From positions 1 through 64,000 of the forward strand of contig NZ_JALEBH010000001.1 in the NCBI RefSeq assembly GCF_022758885.1: a DNA stretch of 64,000 nt, in the 5' to 3' direction. Below, piece after piece: positions 8,717-17,189 of the stretch. Every line of letters starts with the position of its first letter. The stretch's first letter is position 1. Below the pieces are notes generated by a model that was not told where the DNA came from, made no database searches, and saw only the letters and a list, made by a program, of their open reading frames with translations. The DNA comes from Sphingobium sp. BYY-5. Lineage in GTDB: Bacteria; Pseudomonadota; Alphaproteobacteria; Sphingomonadales; Sphingomonadaceae. The position numbers were made by a program, and so were the translations under genes.

Positions 8717-9604
8717 ATGGGAAGCATGGCTACCCCGTTCGATCCGGCCGATCTGCCGACCGGAATCCTGATGCCGCTCAGCCCCCTGGTGGCTCGCGTG
8801 CTGGCGCCCAATCCGTCGCCCTTCACCTACACAGGCACGCAGACCTATGTGGTGGGCGGTGATGCGGTCGCCGTCATCGATCCCGGCCCGGACGATCCGG
8901 CGCATCTGGCCGCGCTGACCGCCGCGATCGGCGGGCGGCCGGTGGTGGCGATAATGTGCACCCATACCCATCGCGACCACAGCCCGGCTGCGCGGCCGCT
9001 GAGCGAGAGGACCGGCGCGCTGGTCATCGGCTGCGCGCCGCTGACGCTGGACGATGACGGCCCGCGCGCCGACGCCGCGTTCGACGCCGATTATCGCCCC
9101 GACCGCGTGCTGACCGATGGCGAGCGGGTGACTGGGACGGGCTGGACGCTGGAGGCGGTGGCGACGCCGGGTCATACCTCCAACCATCTCTGTTTCGCCC
9201 TGTTGGAGGAAAAGGCGCTGTTCACCGGCGATCATGTGATGGGCTGGTCCACCAGCGTCATTTCCCCGCCCGACGGCGACATGAGCGCCTATATGCGGTC
9301 GATGCAGTTGCTGCTCGACCGGCCTGACATCGTCTATTACCCGGCGCATGGCGAGCCGGTGGAAAATCCGCAGCGGCTGGTGCGCGGCATGATGGGGCAT
9401 CGCAAGCAGCGCGAGGGGCAGATATTGCGCTTCCTCGAACGCCATGGCGACAGCGCTATCCCCGACATGGTGGCGGAGATGTACAAGGGCGTCGACCCGC
9501 GCCTCTATGGCGCTGCAGGGCGATCGGTGCTGGCGCATCTGATCGATCTGGATGGCCGGGGCCTTGCCGTACCGACCGAGGACGGGCGATGGCAGATGCG
9601 TTGA
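8717..9604 (+). CDS. MBL-fold metallo-hydrolase (LACTB2-like)
   Basis: This 295-residue hydrolase of the metallo-beta-lactamase superfamily has the zinc motif HTHRDH (His83, His85, Asp87, His88). The next metal ligands lie in ATPGHTSNHLCF and FTGDHVMGW. A C-terminal winged-helix-like region (about residues 225-295) is typical of the LACTB2/hydroxyacylglutathione-hydrolase-like branch, for which endoribonuclease or thioesterase activities are known. The substrate here is not determinable. An in-frame ATG at 8726 is an alternative start. Its 3' end overlaps the start of the DUF4230 gene by 16 bases, which suggests a co-translated pair leading towards nadA. Confidence 0.88.
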   Translation: MGSMATPFDPADLPTGILMPLSPLVARVLAPNPSPFTYTGTQTYVVGGDAVAVIDPGPDDPAHLAALTAAIGGRPVVAIMCTHTHRDHSPAARPLSERTGALVIGCAPLTLDDDGPRADAAFDADYRPDRVLTDGERVTGTGWTLEAVATPGHTSNHLCFALLEEKALFTGDHVMGWSTSVISPPDGDMSAYMRSMQLLLDRPDIVYYPAHGEPVENPQRLVRGMMGHRKQREGQILRFLERHGDSAIPDMVAEMYKGVDPRLYGAAGRSVLAHLIDLDGRGLAVPTEDGRWQMR

Positions 9605-10308
9605 GGCGCCACGCCGGGCCGATCGCGCTGGCGCTGCTGGTCCTGGGCGTCGGCGCGGCGATGCTGGTCGGCTGGCAGCGCTATAATCGCGACTATATCG
9701 TCTCCATGGAGGATGACGGATCGGCGGTGACGAAGATCATCGCGGAGAAGATTTCCGGCGCCAGCGCCCTGCGCGTCTCGCAACTCAACGGCACGATCCA
9801 GAGCACGGCGCAGGATGTGCGCGGTTTCGGCTGGCTCAAGTCCGACCAGGTGGTGAAGATGCCCTATTCGGTCGATTATTTCGTCGATCTCAGCGGCCTG
9901 ACCGCCGCCGACCTGGAATGGAACGCGCAGACCCGCACCCTGATCGTCAACGCGCCCGACGTGAGGCCGGGCAAGCCCAATGTCGATGAAAGCCGCCGCA
10001 CGCTGGTGCGCACCAATGGCGTTTTCGTCACGCGCGAAGCGGGCGAGGAACTGAGCCGCCGCACATCGGCCCATGCGCAGGCCCGCGCGGAAGCCTCCGC
10101 CCGGTCGCCCGAGCGCATGGCGCAGGCGCGCGACTATGGCCGCGCGGCCCTGGGCAAGTTGATGGCGGCGCCGCTGGGCGCGATGGGCTATGGTGACGCG
10201 CGGGTGCTCGTTACCTTCCCGCCGGAGCGCAAGGACGATCATCGCGAGCGATGGGACGTCACCACGCCGATCAACGAGGTACTGGCCAACAAGTCACAGC
10301 AGCGCTAG
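9589..10308 (+). CDS. DUF4230 domain-containing membrane-anchored protein
   Basis: This is a 239-residue protein with a single N-terminal transmembrane segment (about residues 9-29, IALALLVLGVGAAMLVGW). The remainder is predicted to face the periplasm. The region from about residue 50 (RVSQLNGTIQSTAQDVRGFGWLKS through VDYFVDLSGLTAADLEW) resembles DUF4230, a domain of unknown function common in proteobacteria and firmicutes. It overlaps the preceding hydrolase gene and precedes nadA by 44 bases. Function is unknown; the topology is read directly from the sequence, the domain name from resemblance. Confidence 0.8.
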   Translation: MADALRRHAGPIALALLVLGVGAAMLVGWQRYNRDYIVSMEDDGSAVTKIIAEKISGASALRVSQLNGTIQSTAQDVRGFGWLKSDQVVKMPYSVDYFVDLSGLTAADLEWNAQTRTLIVNAPDVRPGKPNVDESRRTLVRTNGVFVTREAGEELSRRTSAHAQARAEASARSPERMAQARDYGRAALGKLMAAPLGAMGYGDARVLVTFPPERKDDHRERWDVTTPINEVLANKSQQR

Positions 10309-10352
10309 GGCGCGCGCAAAGGGCCAGCAATGGGACCGAGGAGTTACAGGGT

Positions 10353-11339
10353 ATGAACGCTTTCACAGGCATTCCGCAGGGCACGGACCTGCGCGCGGAA
10401 ATCGACCGGCTGCGCAAGGAACGCAACGCCGTCATCCTCGGCCATTATTACCAGTCGCCGGAAATCCAGGATCTGTCGGACTTTGTCGGCGATTCGCTTG
10501 AACTGTCGCGCAAGGCGGCGGAGACGGACGCGGACGTCATCGCTTTTTGCGGTGTGCGCTTCATGGCGGAAACGGCCAAGATATTGTCGCCGGAAAAGAT
10601 CGTCGTGCTGCCCGACATGGATGCGGGCTGCTCGCTCGAAGATTCCTGCCCGCCCGCGCAGTTCAAGGCGTTTCGCGAGGCGCATCCCGATCATATCGCG
10701 CTCAGCTACATCAATTGTTCGGCCGAGGTGAAGGCGCTGAGCGATATCATCGTCACCAGTTCGTCGGCGGAAAAGATACTGGCGCAGATTCCCAAGGAAC
10801 AGAAGATCATCTTCGGTCCCGACAAGCATCTGGGCGGCTATCTGAAGCGCAAGCTGGGCCGCGACATGCTGCTCTGGCCGGGCGTGTGCATCGTGCATGA
10901 GGCGTTCAGCGAAACCGAATTGCTCAAGCTCAAGGCGCAGCACCCGGATGCGCCGATCGCCGCGCATCCGGAATGTCCGCCCTATATCGTCGACCATGCC
11001 GATTATGTCGGGTCGACCAGCGGTATCCTCACCTTCGCCAAGACGATGCCCGGCGACACGCTGATCGTCGCGACCGAACCGCATATCATCCACCAGATGG
11101 AAAAGGCGGTGCCGGACAAGCATTTCATCGGTGCGCCCGGCGCGGACGGCAACTGCAACTGCAACATCTGCCCCTATATGGCGCTCAACACGATGGAAAA
11201 GCTGTACCTTTCGCTGCGCGACCTGCAGCCGCGCATCGAAATGGACGAAAGCCTGCGCCTCGCCGCCAAGAAGAGCCTCGACCGGATGCTGGAGATGGCG
11301 AGCAGCACCGTGGGGCAAGGGGATGTGGGCGCGCGCTGA
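10353..11339 (+). CDS. nadA: Quinolinate synthase
   Basis: NadA condenses iminoaspartate with dihydroxyacetone phosphate to quinolinate in de novo NAD synthesis, using an oxygen-sensitive 4Fe-4S cluster. From the ATG at 10353 the protein is 328 residues. It shows AVILGHYYQSPEIQDLSDFVGDS near the N-terminus, MDAGCSLEDSC, HPECPP and the late NCNCNICPYM cluster region. The ATG is preceded by CCGAGGAG at about 12 bases; a longer frame from 10251 overlaps the DUF4230 gene and was rejected. nadC follows after one intervening small gene. No nadB is in the window, so the iminoaspartate source is encoded elsewhere. Confidence 0.95.
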   Translation: MNAFTGIPQGTDLRAEIDRLRKERNAVILGHYYQSPEIQDLSDFVGDSLELSRKAAETDADVIAFCGVRFMAETAKILSPEKIVVLPDMDAGCSLEDSCPPAQFKAFREAHPDHIALSYINCSAEVKALSDIIVTSSSAEKILAQIPKEQKIIFGPDKHLGGYLKRKLGRDMLLWPGVCIVHEAFSETELLKLKAQHPDAPIAAHPECPPYIVDHADYVGSTSGILTFAKTMPGDTLIVATEPHIIHQMEKAVPDKHFIGAPGADGNCNCNICPYMALNTMEKLYLSLRDLQPRIEMDESLRLAAKKSLDRMLEMASSTVGQGDVGAR

Positions 11340-11348
11340 GGAGTCCTC

Positions 11349-11771
11349 ATGATAGAATTAAGCCAATTTATTGAATCGGTCCTTTTTGATATTTCAATGG
11401 GGGTCGCGAAGGCGAAAGTGCGAGCTGGCGACCTTGCGGCCATTGCTCCTCCTCTCATTGATGGAAAGCCTGTTAGCGAGGTAACCCATGTAGAGTTTGA
11501 CATAGGAGTAAAAACGTCTTCAACGGATTCAAGTTCATCTGGAGCGGCCGGCAAAATTGGTGTTCGGGCGCGGATATTCGTCACGGATGCTTCGGCTGAA
11601 CTTGGCGGGAATAAAGGTAAGAATGTTGAGAACAGGCATGAACATAATCATCGTGTTTTGTTCAAGGTTCCCCTGCATCTGACCGCAAATTATCGCAATA
11701 GCCCTAATTTAGAGGTTGATGCAGCAGTCATCGCGAAAGTTGAACAACGAGAGGCGTTGTTAGGGTCATGA
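11349..11771 (+). CDS. AT-rich small protein of unknown function between nadA and nadC (trypco2-like?)
   Basis: This 140-residue protein has no signal peptide or membrane segment. It begins with a helix (IELSQFIESVLFDISMGVAKAKV), followed by beta-rich sequence (HVEFDIGVKTSS, KIGVRARIFVTDASAEL, HRVLFKVPLHLTA) with a Ser-rich loop around residues 58-65. That helix-strand-strand pattern resembles the trypsin-co-occurring domain 2 associated with conflict systems; this is a weak, by-eye resemblance. GC content is about 47%, counted over the gene, against well over 60% in nadA and nadC. It starts 10 bases after nadA with a good GAGGAG ribosome-binding site, and its stop overlaps the nadC start by 4 bases. 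It looks like a recent insertion that kept the operon in frame with translation. Confidence 0.75.
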   Translation: MIELSQFIESVLFDISMGVAKAKVRAGDLAAIAPPLIDGKPVSEVTHVEFDIGVKTSSTDSSSSGAAGKIGVRARIFVTDASAELGGNKGKNVENRHEHNHRVLFKVPLHLTANYRNSPNLEVDAAVIAKVEQREALLGS

Positions 11772-12616
11772 CCTTCTCGCTTCCCGGTTTCGACCTCGAC
11801 GCCTTCGTTGCGTCTACGCTGGCCGAGGATCTTGGCCCGGACGGGCGCGATGTCACCAGCGAAGCGGTGATCCCCGCTGATGCGATCTTCGAGGGGGTGA
11901 TGGACAGCCGCGACGCAGTGACGCTGGCGGGGCTGCCGATCGCCATCGCCTTCTTCCGCGCGCTCGACCCGGAGGTGGAGGTGGAGCAGCTCAGGCAGGA
12001 TGGCGACCGCATACCGGCTGGGACCGACATATTGCGTATCCGTGGGCGCGCCCGTGCGATGCTGACGGCGGAGCGGTCGGCGCTCAATACCGTCCAGCAC
12101 CTGACCGGCATCGCGACGATGACGCGCGCCTATGTCGATGCGATCCTGGGCACCGGCGCGACCCTGCTCGACACGCGCAAGACCATTCCGGGCCTGCGTG
12201 TGCTGGAGAAATATGCGACTCGCATGGGCGGGGCGACCAATCACCGGATGGGCCTGTGGGACGCGGCGATGATCAAGGACAATCATGTCGCCGTCGCCGG
12301 ATCGGTCGAGGAAGCGGTACGCCGCGCCGTGGCGGCCGGCACAGAGCGGATCATCGTGGAGGTCGACCGGATCGACCAGATCGAACCCGCGCTGGCCGCC
12401 GGCGCCACGCATCTGCTGCTCGACAATATGGACGCGCCCACGCTGCGGGGCGCCGTAACCCTGGTCGGTGGCCGGGTGCCGACCGAAGCGTCGGGCGGGG
12501 TGACGCTTGACACTATCCGGGCCAGGGCGGACACCGGCGTCACCTACATCAGCGTCGGTCGCCTGACGCAATCCGCGCCCGCCGCCGATATCGGACTGGA
12601 TTTCGCCTATGCTTAA
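11768..12616 (+). CDS. nadC: Nicotinate-nucleotide pyrophosphorylase (carboxylating)
   Basis: NadC converts quinolinate and phosphoribosyl pyrophosphate to nicotinate mononucleotide with loss of CO2. The 282-residue protein carries EDLGPDGRDVTSEAVIP, the RSALNTVQHLTGIAT helix, the substrate loop LLDTRKTIPGLRVLEKYATRMGGATNHRMGL, IKDNHV, and the PRPP/phosphate-binding LLLDNM and EASGGVTLDTI segments. The start overlaps the preceding AT-rich gene by 4 bases (ATGA), so its translation is probably coupled to that gene. The RNase T2 gene begins 8 bases before the nadC stop. Confidence 0.96.
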   Translation: MTFSLPGFDLDAFVASTLAEDLGPDGRDVTSEAVIPADAIFEGVMDSRDAVTLAGLPIAIAFFRALDPEVEVEQLRQDGDRIPAGTDILRIRGRARAMLTAERSALNTVQHLTGIATMTRAYVDAILGTGATLLDTRKTIPGLRVLEKYATRMGGATNHRMGLWDAAMIKDNHVAVAGSVEEAVRRAVAAGTERIIVEVDRIDQIEPALAAGATHLLLDNMDAPTLRGAVTLVGGRVPTEASGGVTLDTIRARADTGVTYISVGRLTQSAPAADIGLDFAYA

Positions 12617-13436
12617 GCCGCTGATCGCCTCCGCTTTCGCTCTCATGCTGATCGCCGCGCCGGGTGTGGCTCTCGCCCAGTCGGCGCAATGCCGGCTGCC
12701 TGCGCAGATCGAACGGCCCAAGATCGAAGGGCCGACCGCGAAGGAGCCAAAGCGTGTCCTGCCGATCGGCAGCTATACGCTGGCGATTAGTTGGTCGCCG
12801 CAATATTGCTCGACCGGGCCGGAGCAGGCCAGCCTGCAATGTAGCGGCCGCAGCGGCAAGTTCGGCTTCACCCTGCATGGCCTGTGGCCCGACGGCTATG
12901 GCAAGGAATGGCCGCAATATTGCCGCGCCGCCGATCTGGTCCCGCGCGAGGTGATTAGGCAAAATCTCTGTAACACGCCCTCGGTCCAGCTCATCCAGCA
13001 TGAATGGTCGAAGCATGGCACCTGCATGGCGACCAAGCCGGAGCTGTATTTCAACCTGTCTCGCGCTTTCTATCAGTCGCTTCGCTATCCCGACATGGCG
13101 GCGCTGGCGCGGCGCAAGACGCTGACCGTCGGCCAGTTCGCGGACGCCTTCGCCCGCGCCAACAAGGGGTTGAAGGCGGAGATGATGCGCGTCACCACCA
13201 CACGCGGCAACTGGCTGAGCGAAGTGTGGCTGTGCATGGACCGGGCGCTGGAATTCACCCGCTGTCCGGGGCATCAGGGCGGAGCGCCGGATAGCGCTTA
13301 TCTGCGAATCAAGCCGGGGCCGAACATTCCCAACCCGCGCCGGTCTCCCGCTGCGCCCGTGCCGGTACGCCAGCCGGGTCTGCTGCTGGACCTCGATCCT
13401 AACGCCCAGCCGCTGACTGGAAGCGGCAACCCATAA
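12609..13436 (+). CDS. Secreted ribonuclease T2
   Basis: This is a 275-residue periplasmic or secreted endoribonuclease of the T2 family, which cleaves RNA through 2',3'-cyclic phosphates. A signal peptide covers about residues 1-23 (cleavage near ALAQ). Both active-site blocks are intact: FTLHGLWP (CAS-1) and EWSKHGTC (CAS-2), with several Cys residues expected to form disulphides. The C-terminal 45 residues are Pro-rich and unlike the fold. It overlaps the end of nadC and may be co-transcribed; a scavenging role alongside NAD synthesis is speculative. Catalytic residues argue for an active enzyme. Confidence 0.92.
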   Translation: MLKPLIASAFALMLIAAPGVALAQSAQCRLPAQIERPKIEGPTAKEPKRVLPIGSYTLAISWSPQYCSTGPEQASLQCSGRSGKFGFTLHGLWPDGYGKEWPQYCRAADLVPREVIRQNLCNTPSVQLIQHEWSKHGTCMATKPELYFNLSRAFYQSLRYPDMAALARRKTLTVGQFADAFARANKGLKAEMMRVTTTRGNWLSEVWLCMDRALEFTRCPGHQGGAPDSAYLRIKPGPNIPNPRRSPAAPVPVRQPGLLLDLDPNAQPLTGSGNP

Positions 13437-13451
13437 TCAGCCCAACCCATA

Positions 13452-13874
13452 TCAGCCGTCGATCGTCACCGTCGAGGGATGGTGGCGGTCGAGATGCTTG
13501 CGGATGATACGCAGATTCTTGGTGTTCGACTTGTAGAGAAAGTCGAAAATATCCCCCGCGAAGGGAATGGCGCCGATGATCGTATCGACGCCGACATTGG
13601 CCGCCATGCGGGTGAGCTGCCATTTCGACATGCCCAGATTCCGGGCTTCCCATACGATCCATGCGCCCATGGCGGCGGTGGCAATGTCGCCGACCACCGG
13701 GATCAGCCCGACCAGGCCGTCCAGGCCGACCCGGCGATTGGTGCCGGGAATGACGAACAGCCCCTCCAGAACCGCCTCCATCGCCTCGACCCGGCGACGG
13801 ATCGAAGCGGGATCGCGGCCGAAGCCGGGCATGTCCCGCATGATGCGGTCGAACTGATCCTGCGAAAGCGCCAT
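13452..13874 (-). CDS. DUF4112 domain-containing membrane protein
   Basis: This is a 140-residue protein with two hydrophobic stretches: LVGLIPVVGDIATAAMGAWIV (about residues 54-74) and NVGVDTIIGAIPFAGDIFDFLY (about 93-114). Both carry the repeated IPxxGD motif that marks DUF4112. The N-terminal RRRVEAMEAVLEGLFVIPGTNRRVGLDGL is also characteristic. Function is unknown. It sits convergent to the RNase T2 gene and 20 bases downstream of the peptide-binding lipoprotein gene on the same strand, so it may share that transcript. Confidence 0.88.
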   Translation of the reverse strand: MALSQDQFDRIMRDMPGFGRDPASIRRRVEAMEAVLEGLFVIPGTNRRVGLDGLVGLIPVVGDIATAAMGAWIVWEARNLGMSKWQLTRMAANVGVDTIIGAIPFAGDIFDFLYKSNTKNLRIIRKHLDRHHPSTVTIDG

Positions 13875-13893
13875 GTGCCTGTCTCCTTGTCCC

Positions 13894-15399
13894 TTAATTG
13901 GGGCGGCGGAAGAGATGGTTCAATGGGTGCCGCGCGCGCGGCGAGGGCGTGAATCCGGTCAATCGCTTCGATGCCAGCGACCAACGCACCGGCGCCCCCA
14001 GGGCGATATAGCCATTATATCCCTGTACCAGCGCTTCGGCCTGGGCGATGCGGGCAGCCCGCTCATCGGCGCTGCTGGCCAGGCTCGCGGCCTGTAGCTG
14101 CGCGTCGGCGGCGGCGCTGCAACGGATTTTCCGGGCGCATCCGACCCGGCCCAGATACCAGAACGCGCTGTCATAGGGGGCGACCTCATCGACCAGGCGC
14201 AGGTCCGCTTCGTCGCGCATATCGACGCGGCGCGTATCGAGGCCGACGGCGGCCAGGTTGCGTCGCACCATGCCGAAGAGCAGGGTCGCACCGGGGCCGG
14301 CGGGCAACGCGATGCGCAATATCGGTGGCGCGCCATTCTCCGCCCGCCAGTGGGCGATGGTGGCGCCGGCCTGCGTGCGTCGGTCCTCCATCGACAGATT
14401 GGCCCAGGCAGGCGGCGTGGGCGCGCGGCCCAGGTCGATCTGCGACGGGACGATCTGCTCAGTCGTCGCCCATCCGCCCAGGGGGAAGATGGCGGGCAAC
14501 TGGCTACGGTCAATCGCCATGTTGATGGCAGCGCGCGCATCGGCGTCATCCAGCAGTTTGCCGTCGCCCACCACCGCCAGGCCGAACAGACCCTGTACCG
14601 GATCGACCCGCACGGCATCGCGGTCGATCCCGGCCGGCACGAGCAGGGGCAGGTCGGTGAACCGTCCACCCAGAATCAGCGCAGCCTGGCCTCCGCGGAA
14701 ACGAATGATGGCGAGCGCCGCCCGTTCGCTGCGCAGCACCCGAAGCTGGGATCGCGGGACCGGGCCTTCCGCTGATTCGTCATCGCCGCTCAACCGGTCG
14801 ATCGGCGTCAGCAACAGCGTCTTGCCCTGTTGCGCGCGTCGATAAGGGCCAGTCCCGCCTTCTCGCGAGAGCAGGCCCATTTGCGGCTGGGCCAGCATCT
14901 GGAGCACGAAGGGCCGGGCTGCACCCAGGCGAATCTCGATCACCTCGCCAGTCATCGGCACCACCGTCTGCACCGCGTCGAGTGGCCCATCGGGGTCGAG
15001 ACGCCGGAGCGAGACGATGCGCGCCATCAATATGCGGGCGACATCGGGCGCGGTGACGCGCGTTCCATCCGCCCAAAAGGCGCGACGCAGGCGAAAGATA
15101 TAGCTGCGCCCTTCATCCTCGACGATCCAGCGCTGGGCCAGGGCAGGCACGATGTCGCCGCCCGCGTCGAAGGCGACCAGTCCCTGCGCGGTGCTTTCCA
15201 GCATCAGCTTGGCGGCGGGGTTGGGGAGATTCTGTAGCGGCTTCGCGAAATCGTCATGGCTGCCCACTACGCTGACGACCACTGGCCCGCTGCCTTCGCC
15301 AGAGCAGCCGGCCAGCGAAACGCCGAGTGCGATGCTGCCCAGCAACAGGCCGCGTCGGCAAGAGCGGAAAAAGAGGGGCAGGGGATCCATGTCGGCCAC
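13894..15399 (-). CDS. ABC transporter substrate-binding lipoprotein (SBP family 5, OppA-like)
   Basis: This 501-residue lipoprotein belongs to the peptide/nickel-type extracellular binding proteins. The lipobox is LGVSLAGC near residue 32. Family features include the N-terminal NLPNPAAKLMLESTAQGLVAFD, the WIVEDEGRSYIFRLRRAFWADGTRVTAPDVA motif and a central DARAAINMAIDRSQL segment. No permease or ATPase gene adjoins it, so it is an orphan binding protein; the ligand is unknown. It is divergent from an OprO/P-type porin, with a shared 132-base intergenic region. The ATG at 15399 is followed by another at 15390, and either could be used. Confidence 0.86.
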   Translation of the reverse strand: MADMDPLPLFFRSCRRGLLLGSIALGVSLAGCSGEGSGPVVVSVVGSHDDFAKPLQNLPNPAAKLMLESTAQGLVAFDAGGDIVPALAQRWIVEDEGRSYIFRLRRAFWADGTRVTAPDVARILMARIVSLRRLDPDGPLDAVQTVVPMTGEVIEIRLGAARPFVLQMLAQPQMGLLSREGGTGPYRRAQQGKTLLLTPIDRLSGDDESAEGPVPRSQLRVLRSERAALAIIRFRGGQAALILGGRFTDLPLLVPAGIDRDAVRVDPVQGLFGLAVVGDGKLLDDADARAAINMAIDRSQLPAIFPLGGWATTEQIVPSQIDLGRAPTPPAWANLSMEDRRTQAGATIAHWRAENGAPPILRIALPAGPGATLLFGMVRRNLAAVGLDTRRVDMRDEADLRLVDEVAPYDSAFWYLGRVGCARKIRCSAAADAQLQAASLASSADERAARIAQAEALVQGYNGYIALGAPVRWSLASKRLTGFTPSPRARHPLNHLFRRPN

Positions 15400-15449
15400 A
15401 GGAGTAACCCGTCATCGCGCCGCCGCCAACCGGGATCGGGCGATATCGG

Positions 15450-15468
15450 CAGTCATAAAAATGACATC
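15450..15468 (+). promoter_or_regulatory. Candidate Pho-box-like site upstream of the OprO/P porin
   Basis: CAGTCATAAAAATGACATC has two CAGTCAT/ATGACAT-like blocks around AAAA, close to the PhoB consensus of two CTGTCAT repeats with an 11-base period. It is equally a short inverted repeat (GTCAT-AAAA-ATGAC). It lies 64 bases before the porin ATG and could also serve the divergent lipoprotein gene. The assignment is by pattern only. Confidence 0.35.
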
Positions 15469-15531
15469 GTAACTACGCCTGTTTGTAACAGGAAATTCAT
15501 ACGGGCGTCGCCAGACAAGAAAGGGAAACAG

Positions 15532-16932
15532 ATGACGCCCCGATTTCGACTGGCTGCCGGCACCGCGCTGGCGCTGCTGATGATGCCGGCGCCGGCCGTT
15601 GCTCAGGCGATCAGTGCGGCGGAGGCGGCTTCGTTGCGAGCGCAGATCGCCGCGCTCAGGGCGCAGGTCGACCGGCTGGAAGCGCGATTGGATGGTCAGA
15701 CGCCCGCACCCCAAGCCAGCGTTGTCCCACCGTCCCCGGCCGCCGGTGCGCCAGCCCAGATCGCACAAGCCAAGCCCGCGAGCGAGACCGCTGTCGGCTG
15801 GAAGGGTGGGCCGGTCTTTTCCAGAGGGGCAGCCAGCTTTCACGTCAAGGGCCGCATCCAATATGATGCCGGGCTGCTGATGACGCCGGGCGGCGTCAAT
15901 GACCGCGCGAAGGGCTATTCCAACGAACTGCGCCGCCTGCGGCTCGGCGGGGAAGGGCAGTTGGGCGGCGGTTTCGGCTATAAGCTGGAACTGGAGCTTT
16001 CGGACAACAGCGTCGATCTGGTCGACACCTTCATCACCTATGAGAAGGGCAAATGGCTGATCACGCTGGGCAATCATAACGCTTTCCAGTCGCTGGATGA
16101 ACTCATCAGCGATACCGGCGGCGCAGTCATGGAACGGGCAGCCTTCACCGACGCCTTCGGCTTTGAACGGCGCCTGGGTCTTTCGGCGCAATATCGGTCC
16201 GGTATCCTGCTGGCGCAGGCGGGTATCTTTTCCGACAGCGCCGATTCGCTGACCAATGACAGCGATGGGGCCGATGGCGGGGACGAGAATAACAGCTATA
16301 GCGTCGATGGCCGTGTCGTGCTGGCGCCCCGGCTGGGCAAGACCCAGTTGCATTTCGGCCTGTCAGGTCACTGGCGCGATTTGCAGCGGCTGAGCGAGAC
16401 TCCCCAGCGATACCGGCAGCGCGCCTATCTCCACAGCGCGAACAGCCGCTTCCTGGCGACGCCCAACATTCCGGCGGATGGTGAGAGCCATTATGGTCTG
16501 GAGTTCGGCGGGGAGCGCGGCCCGCTCTGGTGGGCGGGGGAAGCGCACTGGCTGCGCGTATCGCGGCCGGGACTGGCCGATCCCACCTTCTTCGGCGGCT
16601 ATGGTGAGGTCGGCTATGTGCTGACCGGGGAGAGCCGCGGTTACAAAAATGGCATTTTCGGCGTCGTGAAACCTGACAGTCCGGTCGGCAGCGGTGGCTG
16701 GGGCGCGCTGCAGGCGACGCTGCGCTATGATTATCTGAGCCTTAACGACAAGGATATTGTCGGCGGCACGCAGAATGGGATCATCGCGGCGCTGGTGTGG
16801 ACCCCGATCGAATATCTGCGCTTCAACGTCAACTATGCGCATCTTGCCTATACCGACGCGGCGATCCTAGCTGGTGGACGAAGCGACTATGGGGTGGATG
16901 TGATCGGCTGGCGCGCGGAACTGGATTTCTGA
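15532..16932 (+). CDS. OprO/OprP-type outer-membrane porin
   Basis: This is a 466-residue outer-membrane beta-barrel of the phosphate-selective porin O/P family. A signal peptide (about residues 1-23, MMPAPAVAQA) is followed by a short coiled coil (SLRAQIAALRAQVDRLEARLD) and a Pro/Ala-rich linker to about residue 80. The barrel begins at VKGRIQYDAGLL and contains LRRLRLGGEGQLGGGFGYKLELELS, the family's RR-x-R feature, ending in a terminal Phe after WRAELDF. The ATG at 15532 has an AAGGGAAA ribosome-binding site. Frames extending upstream to 15256 are antisense to the lipoprotein gene and were rejected. A Pho-box-like sequence upstream would fit phosphate regulation, but polyphosphate specificity is unproven. 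Confidence 0.88.
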   Translation: MTPRFRLAAGTALALLMMPAPAVAQAISAAEAASLRAQIAALRAQVDRLEARLDGQTPAPQASVVPPSPAAGAPAQIAQAKPASETAVGWKGGPVFSRGAASFHVKGRIQYDAGLLMTPGGVNDRAKGYSNELRRLRLGGEGQLGGGFGYKLELELSDNSVDLVDTFITYEKGKWLITLGNHNAFQSLDELISDTGGAVMERAAFTDAFGFERRLGLSAQYRSGILLAQAGIFSDSADSLTNDSDGADGGDENNSYSVDGRVVLAPRLGKTQLHFGLSGHWRDLQRLSETPQRYRQRAYLHSANSRFLATPNIPADGESHYGLEFGGERGPLWWAGEAHWLRVSRPGLADPTFFGGYGEVGYVLTGESRGYKNGIFGVVKPDSPVGSGGWGALQATLRYDYLSLNDKDIVGGTQNGIIAALVWTPIEYLRFNVNYAHLAYTDAAILAGGRSDYGVDVIGWRAELDF

Positions 16933-17002
16933 CCGGCTTGGACGGCCGGCGGAAACCTTATGCCAAGATGCGTAGAGAATGACTCATCAACTTTGGTTGC
17001 TT

Positions 17003-17025
17003 GTTCCCCGGCCTTCGCCGGGGAA
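17003..17025. repeat. Hairpin repeat, CCCCGGC variant
   Basis: GTTCCCCGGC, CTT, GCCGGGGAAC forms a perfect hairpin between the porin and rplL. It is the same sequence variant as the pair at 21.35 kb. A degenerate second unit (TGCCATGC ... GCTGGCATGACG) lies at 17074-17100, so this locus appears to be a decayed or chimeric pair. Confidence 0.65.
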
Positions 17026-17100
17026 CGGGTCTATATCGGTTCCAATCAATGCAACCCGCTATTATGCTCAATTGCCATGCAAGCCTATGCTGGCATGACG

Positions 17101-17133
17101 AAAAAAGGGCGGCAACCTGAAAAGGTGCCGCCC
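17101..17133 (-). terminator. Intrinsic terminator of the rplJL transcript
   Basis: On the minus strand GGGCGGCACCT pairs with AGGTTGCCGCCC around a short A/T loop, followed directly by six T residues (the A-run at 17101-17106). It lies 57 bases past the rplL stop. A second hairpin, with GTGC/GCAC arms around CCCCGGATATCCGGGG at 17163-17186, sits immediately after the stop. Confidence 0.85.
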
Positions 17134-17189
17134 GATATCCTCCGACCCTGGGCCGGAACGATGTGCCCCGGATATCCGGGGCGCACCGA

